From positions 1-28,270 of the forward strand of contig SZPI01000031.1 of NCBI GenBank assembly GCA_030263635.1: 28,270 nucleotides of DNA. The letters are read 5' to 3'. Within the stretch, counting starts at the first letter, position 1. Each line of letters opens with the position of its first letter. The translations under genes and the position numbers were made by a program. The notes beneath the pieces are model-generated. The model saw only the letters and a program-made list of their open reading frames with translations. It did not search any database and had not been told where the DNA came from. This stretch comes from Flexicrinis sp001567485. Lineage in GTDB: Bacteria > Chloroflexota > Anaerolineae > Aggregatilineales > Phototrophicaceae. Shown in pieces: positions 22,166 through 28,270 of this stretch.

Positions 22166-25100
22166 ATGGCAGCGGTGCGCAATACGCTGGAGCATTTCTA
22201 CATCTCCCTCGCCACTTCTCGTGGAGACGCTAAAGGCAGCTTGAAGGTAGCGGCCCGTACGGCGCAGGTGACTCAGGAGTTGATCGCGCGGCTGACCGAC
22301 CGCTATCCCCTATCGGCCGCCGAGATGCCGCAGTCATTGACGCTGCTGCGCGATGGCGTGGGCGGGCAGTTCTTCGCCGTCCACGTGATGCGAAACACAG
22401 ACGGCAAGCCGCTCGGGCACTACATCGTTCTGCCGTCGGACACCCTGCGGGCGATGCAAGGGAACCTGCGGGCGTTGGTCGGCATTCTGGATACCACGTC
22501 CCCGAACGTCGCCAGCCGTATGCCGGAACTGCTTCCGATTGCCCTCACGAACCTCGTGCCGATCACACCCGATCAGCAAACGGAAGACATGCTGACCCTG
22601 CTGTCGATCGCCGGCAACCGGATGGACAGCGTCGAACAGATGATGGCCGCGATTATTCAGGGCGTGCGGCTCGTCGTGCAGAACGCGCCTGCCGACGTCG
22701 CCCAACGGCTCAAGCTGGTCGACGGCTTATTGGCTATGCTGCCGCCATCGGTGCGCTTCGCGGTCACATTCACTACGGACTCCGCGACGCACGAGGACGT
22801 TGACTGTCAGGTGTGCTTCGCGCGCGAGCCGGTCAGCTCTCCTGATGTCGTGCGCTTTGACTGGGCATCGGGCCAGACGTTCGGCGTGCCGCTGCGGGAT
22901 GACTATGCGCGGTTCGTGATGAGCCAGCTTCGCCTCGACACCAGCCTCGTCATCGAGCGCACCACGGCGATGACCCCAGCCGCGGGCTGGTATTTGAGTC
23001 AAGGACACCGCCTTGTCGACGCATTGGCCTACGGTTCGTACCGGCTTAAGGTAGATGAAGCGCTATTGAGCGGACAGCCCGTTAGCCATGAGGACGCGTC
23101 CACGATCCTGCGTACCGACCCCACGCTATCCGACTCGCTGCGCGCGGCGTATGCGCGCCATCTGCTCCAGTTGGCGCTGGTCATGCACGCCGTGACCGAT
23201 GCGGATCCGGTCGCGGACTTGTTCGTCAAGTTCCCTGAACTCGAACGCGATGCGCTGATCCAACTGGCGTCCGCATGTCATAAGGGCGAAGCGCCGGACG
23301 TCTACCGGCTGGTCACGCGTTGGCTGGCGAAGGACGTCGAACTCCCGTCACGATTGCGCTGGCAGCAGCTTGCGCAGCGAGCCGCCCTAATGGGTTCGCG
23401 CGCGCTCGCCGAAGCACACGATCTGTCGGGCCTATCGAGCTTGATCCCGGACTTGATCGCAACGGCACGGATCGCTAACTTGCGGGAGGTCAGCCGCCCC
23501 CTGCTCGAAACCCTCGTGCCATTCGCGTCCAAGGGGTCGGATCTCGCCAACGATCTATTCCTGATGGTCGCCGACCTGATGGATGCCGACAACGCGCGCC
23601 AGTTCCTCAGCGCGCCGTCGATACAGGGGCTGCTGCCTCAGGATGTGGCGACGTTCCTGAACGTGCTCAAGCCGGACAGCGGTCATGCGCCTCCCGGCGT
23701 ATTGTTGAAGGCGGCGCGGGCTTTCGGGTCACACCTCGACGCGCGCCTGATCGCCCAGTTCGCGCTCTGGGCCAGACAGTATGACCGCCTCGACCTACTA
23801 GAAACCGACGTGCTGTCGGCGCTCACGCAGGCTGCGCTCGAAGCCGACGATCACACCCGCGCCGACATCGGGCAGGTGGCGGACGGGTTCACCCCCGATC
23901 AGCTGGAGGTGCTTGGTCAGCAAGGCAGTTTCCAGCTCTTGCGCATCAAGCTGGCAATCGGCGACTACGCGGCGCTCGGCACGCAGCTCCGGATGCAGTC
24001 CAAGACACTGTACGTCGGCGAGAAGCAGCTTTTATATCTGCGCGTCGTGGAACGGCTGTTCACTGACACGCCGATCCCCGCCGAGGAGATCCCCAATGCC
24101 ATCGCGGCCCTCAACGAACAGGGGATCGTCGGCGCGCCGTTAGCCATGGCCGGCCTCGGCAGTCTGGTTGAACGCACGCCGTCCCCGCCGGTCGATGTCG
24201 TCGCTACCGACGTCATCACGATTATCCGCGCCACGCCGGACATCGTGAGCGTCCTTCCAACGCTGTCATTGGCGCGCCTTGTGGCCTACATGCTGATGAC
24301 CAACAACGCCGCATCAGCCGCCGAGACCACCCTCAACTTCGGCGCTGCGGCCGAAAAGCAGAAAGTCAGTTTCGTCGACGCGGCGCGGCAGCTGGTGGCC
24401 GCATGCACCAAGCCTGCGCTCGAAAAGGCCGACGGCATGGCGATTCTGCGGACGTTCGTGCGCAGCGCGCCTGCCCGCGAGCACCCCCAAATCCTCGCCT
24501 ATCTATCGCGCGAGTTCGGGCTTGATCGCGGCGCGCAGTTCGAGATCACACGTTATATCTATCACCTGATGTCGGGCAAGGATCTCGCCACGTTCTTGCG
24601 CAGCGCCGCGATCACATGGCGCTTGCTTGGCGCGCTCAACGTGATGTTTATCGACCGGAACGAAATTGAGGCCGAACACGTCGAGTCGATGCTTTCGGGC
24701 CTTGCCGGTGCGCTCGGCCAAGCCGATCGCACCGAAATCCGCGCGGCGGTGCTCGACTTGATTAAAGCGCTGGCGGCGGCGACCGAGTTGAAACGAGCGA
24801 CCCGCCCGCGTGAGGATCGCCTGACCACCAGCTTCGACATTCTGCGCGCGATGGGCGTAGCTTTGAGCAGCGCCGCGTTCAACAATCCGAGCCTCCCACC
24901 CGGCCAGCCGTTCGGGGTGCCGGACAAACAGGCGTTGAAACAGGCCGTCATCACGTCACTGGCTTTCGTCGTTCGACTGACGCGCCCATCGCCGCCCAAC
25001 GTCACGGCGCGCGCGGTCAAGGCCGAGATCGACAGCATGGTTCTGGTGCAGGATGACGAGGCGCGGCAGATGATTAACGAACGTGCGTCGATGCTCGTCC

Positions 25101-25258
25101 AGCTTTCACGCTTGATTCCAGAGATCGGCGCGGAGAGCAACAGCGGGTTGCTTGAGGCGAATAACCACACCAAGAAGCTAGACGTTGGGCGCGAGAACCC
25201 GACGAGTGAACTTGAGGTGCTTCGCTGTATCTTCGGATACTTCGGGCGTCAGGCTTGA
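22166..25258 (+). CDS. Large helical protein of unknown function with GAP1-like N-terminal region
   Basis: 1030 residues, no signal peptide or membrane helix, so cytoplasmic. Residues about 1-260 recall the N-terminal and middle regions of GTPase-associated protein 1 (GAP1). A strand-rich start contains GGQFFAVHVMRNTDGKPLGH, then YIVLPSDTLRAM. A helix run ends in LVDGLLAMLPPSVRFAVTFT, like the LLP-R-SF pattern of that family, and is followed by DVDCQVCFARE. This comparison is from memory and is tentative. From about 300 to 1000 the protein is almost all helix, with segments of about 35-45 residues (for example ADLFVKFPELERDALIQLAS) that could form a solenoid. AAGGGA lies 6 bases before the ATG and TTGGGT/TATAAT upstream, so start and expression are well supported. 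It stands alone on the plus strand, and no GTPase gene is adjacent. Function is not known; scaffold or regulator is a guess. Confidence 0.85.
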   Translation: MAAVRNTLEHFYISLATSRGDAKGSLKVAARTAQVTQELIARLTDRYPLSAAEMPQSLTLLRDGVGGQFFAVHVMRNTDGKPLGHYIVLPSDTLRAMQGNLRALVGILDTTSPNVASRMPELLPIALTNLVPITPDQQTEDMLTLLSIAGNRMDSVEQMMAAIIQGVRLVVQNAPADVAQRLKLVDGLLAMLPPSVRFAVTFTTDSATHEDVDCQVCFAREPVSSPDVVRFDWASGQTFGVPLRDDYARFVMSQLRLDTSLVIERTTAMTPAAGWYLSQGHRLVDALAYGSYRLKVDEALLSGQPVSHEDASTILRTDPTLSDSLRAAYARHLLQLALVMHAVTDADPVADLFVKFPELERDALIQLASACHKGEAPDVYRLVTRWLAKDVELPSRLRWQQLAQRAALMGSRALAEAHDLSGLSSLIPDLIATARIANLREVSRPLLETLVPFASKGSDLANDLFLMVADLMDADNARQFLSAPSIQGLLPQDVATFLNVLKPDSGHAPPGVLLKAARAFGSHLDARLIAQFALWARQYDRLDLLETDVLSALTQAALEADDHTRADIGQVADGFTPDQLEVLGQQGSFQLLRIKLAIGDYAALGTQLRMQSKTLYVGEKQLLYLRVVERLFTDTPIPAEEIPNAIAALNEQGIVGAPLAMAGLGSLVERTPSPPVDVVATDVITIIRATPDIVSVLPTLSLARLVAYMLMTNNAASAAETTLNFGAAAEKQKVSFVDAARQLVAACTKPALEKADGMAILRTFVRSAPAREHPQILAYLSREFGLDRGAQFEITRYIYHLMSGKDLATFLRSAAITWRLLGALNVMFIDRNEIEAEHVESMLSGLAGALGQADRTEIRAAVLDLIKALAAATELKRATRPREDRLTTSFDILRAMGVALSSAAFNNPSLPPGQPFGVPDKQALKQAVITSLAFVVRLTRPSPPNVTARAVKAEIDSMVLVQDDEARQMINERASMLVQLSRLIPEIGAESNSGLLEANNHTKKLDVGRENPTSELEVLRCIFGYFGRQA

Positions 25259-25758
25259 GCGTCGCCCGTGCCGTTGTCTTTGGCGAAATCGGCGACCTGC
25301 CCCCCTGCGAGATGGACGAGTCGCTCATACGCGACCGGCATGATCGAGGTGCTGCTGCCTGCCGCCGCGTAGACCAATGCATAGCGCCCCAGTGATTGAT
25401 CGACGAATCGCGTGAGGTCGGGCGTCCTGTGTCCGAACGGGGGAACGCCGCCGGGGAGGTAGCCGGTAATCGCCAAACACTCGTCGGCTGTCGCCGTGCG
25501 AACGCGTTTGCGCGACACGTCGAACCGAGCGGCCAGCTTACGATCGTCGATGCGCTGATCGCCCGACGCGATCACAAGCACCGGCTGTCCGTCGACCATG
25601 AACAGAATGCTCTTTGCGATCTGCCCCAATTCACACCCGATCTGCTCGGCCGCAAGCTGTGACGTAGCGGTCGACTCGGAGAAATGCGTGATCTGAATGT
25701 CGCTTGCCAGCTCGTCAAGCACGCGCTGAACATGATCGGATGTCCATGGTTGGGTCAT
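25249..25758 (-). CDS. ybaK: YbaK/ProX-type aminoacyl-tRNA deacylase
   Basis: 169 residues of the YbaK/EbsC fold. The key motifs are IAKSILF at 47-53 with the catalytic-site Lys49, VLVIASGD near 60-67, and YLPGGVPPFGH at 100-110, the loop that lines the tRNA 3'-end pocket. Members remove wrongly attached amino acids from tRNA, commonly Cys or Ala from tRNA-Pro. The exact specificity within the family (YbaK, ProXp-ala or other) cannot be set from sequence alone. It follows the histidine kinase gene by 26 bases in the same direction and its stop overlaps the 3' end of the 1030-residue gene tail to tail by 10 bases. The gene symbol is used in the broad family sense. Confidence 0.87.
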   Translation of the reverse strand: MTQPWTSDHVQRVLDELASDIQITHFSESTATSQLAAEQIGCELGQIAKSILFMVDGQPVLVIASGDQRIDDRKLAARFDVSRKRVRTATADECLAITGYLPGGVPPFGHRTPDLTRFVDQSLGRYALVYAAAGSSTSIMPVAYERLVHLAGGQVADFAKDNGTGDAQA

Positions 25759-25784
25759 CGTAACGTGTCACCCCTGTATTGCGA

Positions 25785-27020
25785 TCAATTAAAGTAATGG
25801 CGCGGAAGCACAATCGTAAAACTGCTGCCCCGCCCGACCTGACTCTCGACCGATACCGTCCCGCCGTGTACAGCCGCCACCTCGCGCACGATGAACAGCC
25901 CCTGCCCCAGTCCGCGCGGTTCGATACGCGAACCGTCGGCTGTAACGGCCGTCCCACGGTAAAAGCGGTCGAAAATTCGCGGCAGATCATCGTCAGAAAT
26001 GCCGACGCCGGTGTCAACGATGTCGACGGCGATCGACTCGCCAGCGAGGTCATCCAAGCCGACGGCGACCCAGATGCAGCCGTCCGGTTCGGTGTACTGG
26101 ATGGCATTACGCAGAAGGTGCCCGACGGCCCACCGCAGGCGCGCCTCGTCCGCCTCGAACTCCAGCGCGGCCGCGTTACGCACCATCAGCCGCACCTCAA
26201 GCTGCGCTTGGCGAATGTCCGGCATCATCCCATGTAAAATGCTCGACATGAGCCGTGGCAAGTCGACCGGCCCCACCAGCGGTTGAAACGTGCCGGCGCC
26301 CATCTCCGCCAGATCGAGCATTTCGACGACCATCCGGTCGAGGACATCGACATTATGGGCCAGCGTTTCGACAAGCTGTGCCGCGCGGATGTCGTCCTGC
26401 ACCTTTCCGATGAGCAGATCCGCCGCGCCTTTGACCGCCTGCATCGGCGTTCTCAGCTCATGCGAAATTGACGTCAGAAAGTGATTGCGAAGCTGCTTGG
26501 AAACCTGATCGCTGTTGGGATCGCGCACGAAGACGACGGTACCGAGGGCCACCCCCTCGTCGCCGGTAATGGCCGCGGTACGCAGCACAAGCGACTGCCC
26601 ACCGATGTCGAGGCGCTCAGGATGGTCGGAGGGCGTGACCCCGCCTGTGTCCGCGGCACGCGCCCGGATCCCCTTGAGCGCCATGCCGAACTCGCTGCTG
26701 TACAGGTCTTCCGCGAACCCGATCAGGTCGCGCGCCGGCCCGTTCATAAAGACTACGCCACCGTCCGCGTCAAGCACGAGCGCGCCGTCTTCTAGGGAGT
26801 TCAGCGCCCCGCGCAAACGCTCCAGGTCTTGCTCTTTGTCGCGCAGCGTTTGGCTCAGCCGGTCGGCACGCAGTTCCAAGAGACGCTGCTTGTCGATCGA
26901 CGCGCGTCCGGGCTTCGATCCTTGTCTGACTCCGCCCAACAAGCGTTCAAAGAGGTTGCCGGTGTTCTCGCCAATCCCCTCGACTCGCACGATCTCAGGC
27001 GGATCGCCCGGGCCGCCCAA
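25785..27020 (-). CDS. Soluble PAS-type sensor histidine kinase
   Basis: 411 residues with no membrane helix. A short N-terminal region leads to a coiled coil (about 45-75), a PAS domain (about 75-165, EDGALVLDADGGVVFMNGPA), the dimerisation domain with SISHELRTP at 184-192 (phospho-accepting His187), and the ATPase domain: RNAIQY with Asn305, DTGVGI at 336-341, FDRFYRG at 350-356 and GLGQGLFIV at 370-378. All boxes are intact. The start is a TTG directly 1 base before the receiver gene's stop region, supported by a perfect AGGAGG (27026-27031) 5 bases upstream; no ATG is near. It should sense a cytoplasmic signal and phosphorylate the receiver protein encoded just upstream. The signal is unknown. 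Confidence 0.93.
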   Translation of the reverse strand: MGGPGDPPEIVRVEGIGENTGNLFERLLGGVRQGSKPGRASIDKQRLLELRADRLSQTLRDKEQDLERLRGALNSLEDGALVLDADGGVVFMNGPARDLIGFAEDLYSSEFGMALKGIRARAADTGGVTPSDHPERLDIGGQSLVLRTAAITGDEGVALGTVVFVRDPNSDQVSKQLRNHFLTSISHELRTPMQAVKGAADLLIGKVQDDIRAAQLVETLAHNVDVLDRMVVEMLDLAEMGAGTFQPLVGPVDLPRLMSSILHGMMPDIRQAQLEVRLMVRNAAALEFEADEARLRWAVGHLLRNAIQYTEPDGCIWVAVGLDDLAGESIAVDIVDTGVGISDDDLPRIFDRFYRGTAVTADGSRIEPRGLGQGLFIVREVAAVHGGTVSVESQVGRGSSFTIVLPRHYFN

Positions 27021-27428
27021 TTACGCCTCCTGCTTCTGCTTGATGATGTCGTGGAGCACGGTACCCAACCGGTCGAAGTCTGGAAGTGGTTTGTTGATGA
27101 TGTGATCGACGCCGTACTCCTGCTTGATGTGTTCGATCTCTTCCTCACCCAAGACAAACGCCGTCATCAAGACGATCGGGATGCTTTTCAACGGTTCAAT
27201 CGAGCGCATACGCTGGGAAAGCTCGCTGCCGCGCCGGCCGGGCATCCGAATGTCCATGAGGGCGAAGTCAGGCAGGCCGGTCGTGATGTCACCGGCTTCG
27301 ACCTGATCCAGCCACTCCCAGACCTTCTGGCCGGACTCGAACGTGATCGGCGTGTGTCCCCACACCGTGCACATGATTCCGACTAAATTCCGAATATCGG
27401 CTTCGTCTTCAGCGATGAGCCAGTTCAC
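27021..27428 (-). CDS. Stand-alone response regulator receiver protein
   Basis: 135 residues, a single CheY-like receiver domain without an output domain. The acidic pair is Glu7/Asp8, the phospho-acceptor is Asp59 (LMDIRMPG), and the switch residues are Thr89 and Lys113 (INKPLPD). The start is a GTG with GAGGAG 6 bases upstream. Its stop is directly followed by the TTG start of the histidine kinase, so the two form a two-component pair with the receiver first. Lacking an output domain, it probably acts by binding a partner protein or as a phosphorelay step. The kinase is the likely partner; the target is unknown. Confidence 0.93.
   Translation of the reverse strand: MNWLIAEDEADIRNLVGIMCTVWGHTPITFESGQKVWEWLDQVEAGDITTGLPDFALMDIRMPGRRGSELSQRMRSIEPLKSIPIVLMTAFVLGEEEIEHIKQEYGVDHIINKPLPDFDRLGTVLHDIIKQKQEA
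27026..27031 (-). promoter_or_regulatory. Perfect ribosome binding site deciding a TTG start
   Basis: The minus strand reads AGGAGG 5 bases before TTG (27020-27018). It lies inside the last codons of the receiver gene and fixes the histidine kinase start at an unusual codon. Confidence 0.7.
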
Positions 27429-27494
27429 AACCTGCTCCTCGACAAATGCTGCAAATGGCGTTGTGGTCTCTTGACCGAATACAACATATCACAA

Positions 27495-27500
27495 AGTATA
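27495..27500 (-). promoter_or_regulatory. Possible -10 element for the two-component operon
   Basis: The minus strand reads TATACT about 67 bases before the receiver start, in the 104-base gap after the last gene of the window. No clear -35 is seen. Confidence 0.3.
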
Positions 27501-27532
27501 GCCTAGAACACAACGACGTTCATCACACAGCC

Positions 27533-28270
27533 TCAATGCTCGGCGGACAGTTCGACATAAATGACCAGTGTATAGCCGCCCGTCGTGCGCGGATTCCCGC
27601 TGGACAGCACCGCTTCGACGCCAGCTAGTTCGTCGAGAGTCAATCGTCCCACGCTGTCAAGCCGGTCGGTCTGCCAGACGGTCTCAGCGCCGTTATGCAA
27701 TGACACCGACGCCCCGCGCAGCGCCGTATCGCACGTCCGCAGCCCAACGTCGGCGCAGGCCAGCCCGTCAGCCAGTGCGATCAGCGGGTCGAGGCGAGAA
27801 AATCCATCCTTGAGCATCCATACCGTCACGGTGCTGCTGCGCGCTCGCGGCCCCGGCTGAATCCTAACTGCGTCCGTATCCCCTTCGCGCTCGATAGCCA
27901 GCCCCTCGACAACGACAACCAGCGCCCCGGAAAGCGCGTCTCGCGCCCCGATCGTGAGGGTGACAGGCACGGGGGTGTCGTCAAACTCATGACGAAGCAG
28001 GGCGGAAGCCTTGTTGTTCGAGTCGTCAATCGTAATCTCGGTGTTATTCGGCAGGCTGGCGATAAACCACTCGTCCGGCGTCAACGACGCAGATTCGTCC
28101 GCGCACGGCGCTTGGCCGTCGCCTTGATCTAAACGCACCACTGGCACGAACCCGTCCAGCCCGAACACGGACACGGTCAACCCGTCGCCCTTCTCGCTCT
28201 GATCGCCTACGACGAGGGCCACGGCCGCCGGCAGGACATCGCCGCCACAGCGAAACGTGACGTCGGCTTG
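27533..28270 (-). CDS. Unrecognised protein, 5' end beyond the window
   Basis: About 245 residues are visible and the frame stays open to the window edge, reading QADVTFRCGGDVLPAAVALV before a GTG that could be mistaken for a start. The gene is therefore 5'-truncated by the window. The sequence is acidic, strand-rich and contains several cysteines (RCGG, APCADE, LACADVGLRTC), with alternating hydrophobic stretches such as PVTLTIGARDALSGALVVVV and a tail GGYTLVIYVELSAEH. This looks like tandem beta-sandwich or carbohydrate-binding-like domains of a secreted or surface protein. That is an impression from composition, not a family match. The stop lies 104 bases upstream of the receiver gene, which appears to have its own promoter. 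Confidence 0.7.
   Translation of the reverse strand, partial: QADVTFRCGGDVLPAAVALVVGDQSEKGDGLTVSVFGLDGFVPVVRLDQGDGQAPCADESASLTPDEWFIASLPNNTEITIDDSNNKASALLRHEFDDTPVPVTLTIGARDALSGALVVVVEGLAIEREGDTDAVRIQPGPRARSSTVTVWMLKDGFSRLDPLIALADGLACADVGLRTCDTALRGASVSLHNGAETVWQTDRLDSVGRLTLDELAGVEAVLSSGNPRTTGGYTLVIYVELSAEH

Noticed and set aside
4..28270. A complete new defence, mobile or biosynthetic system.
   Set aside because: No transposase, integrase, nuclease, reverse transcriptase, toxin-antitoxin pair, CRISPR repeat or megasynthase was found. Apart from the GAP1-like protein and some small genes, the content is metabolic and housekeeping.

Overview
The window is high-GC, gene-dense bacterial DNA (27 protein-coding genes; no rRNA, tRNA, CRISPR array or insertion sequence seen). 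The gene content suggests a Chloroflexota bacterium, probably Anaerolineae-related. It combines a coenzyme F420 locus using a mycobacterial-type dehydro-F420 reductase, a xanthine-dehydrogenase-type molybdenum hydroxylase, a polyphosphate glucokinase, an 811-residue GT-C-like membrane protein with a C-terminal beta domain, and SH3/M23 proteins. The lineage is an inference from gene content, not from a marker gene.

From 15749 down to 4, sixteen genes run on the minus strand, almost all overlapping or a few bases apart. Reading in the direction of transcription: (i) a family-2 glycosyltransferase with two tail helices and two small unknown proteins, coupled by 4-base overlaps; (ii) after an 84-base gap with a perfect TATAAT, a coenzyme F420 block: NADPH:F420 reductase (npdG), cofE, a stand-alone FbiB-C-like nitroreductase, cofD, cofC and an LLM-class oxidoreductase; (iii) a GT-C-like membrane protein; (iv) a molybdenum hydroxylase block: XdhC/CoxI maturation factor, a metallophosphoesterase, a fused FAD/2Fe-2S subunit, a small two-helix membrane protein, the molybdopterin subunit, and a YqeC-MocA fusion. 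F420 production and molybdenum-hydroxylase assembly therefore appear to share one long transcription unit or two nested ones.

From 15969 to 19081, a flavin reductase gene on the plus strand converges on a minus-strand group (HEAT-repeat protein, leucyl aminopeptidase pepA, polyphosphate glucokinase ppgK). From 19195 to 22073, a plus-strand SH3/SH3/M23 endopeptidase-like gene converges on murJ, the lipid II flippase; both concern peptidoglycan. murJ and a 1030-residue plus-strand gene of unknown function diverge from a short region whose -10 element, ATTATAAT, reads TATAAT on both strands. The large protein resembles, in its first third, the GTPase-associated protein 1 (GAP1) family and is otherwise helical; it is the least explained gene here.

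From 25249 to 27428 lies a minus-strand group of a stand-alone receiver protein, a soluble PAS-type histidine kinase starting with TTG behind a perfect AGGAGG, and a YbaK-type deacylase. The window ends inside an unrecognised minus-strand gene whose 5' part lies beyond the edge.

No stretch longer than 300 bases lacks a gene; the longest gap is 15750-15968, which carries a good plus-strand promoter. I see no complete new defence or mobile system. The points most worth a second look are the GAP1-like protein, the split F420 reductase arrangement, the compact molybdenum hydroxylase island with its small membrane protein, and several palindromes in promoter spacers.
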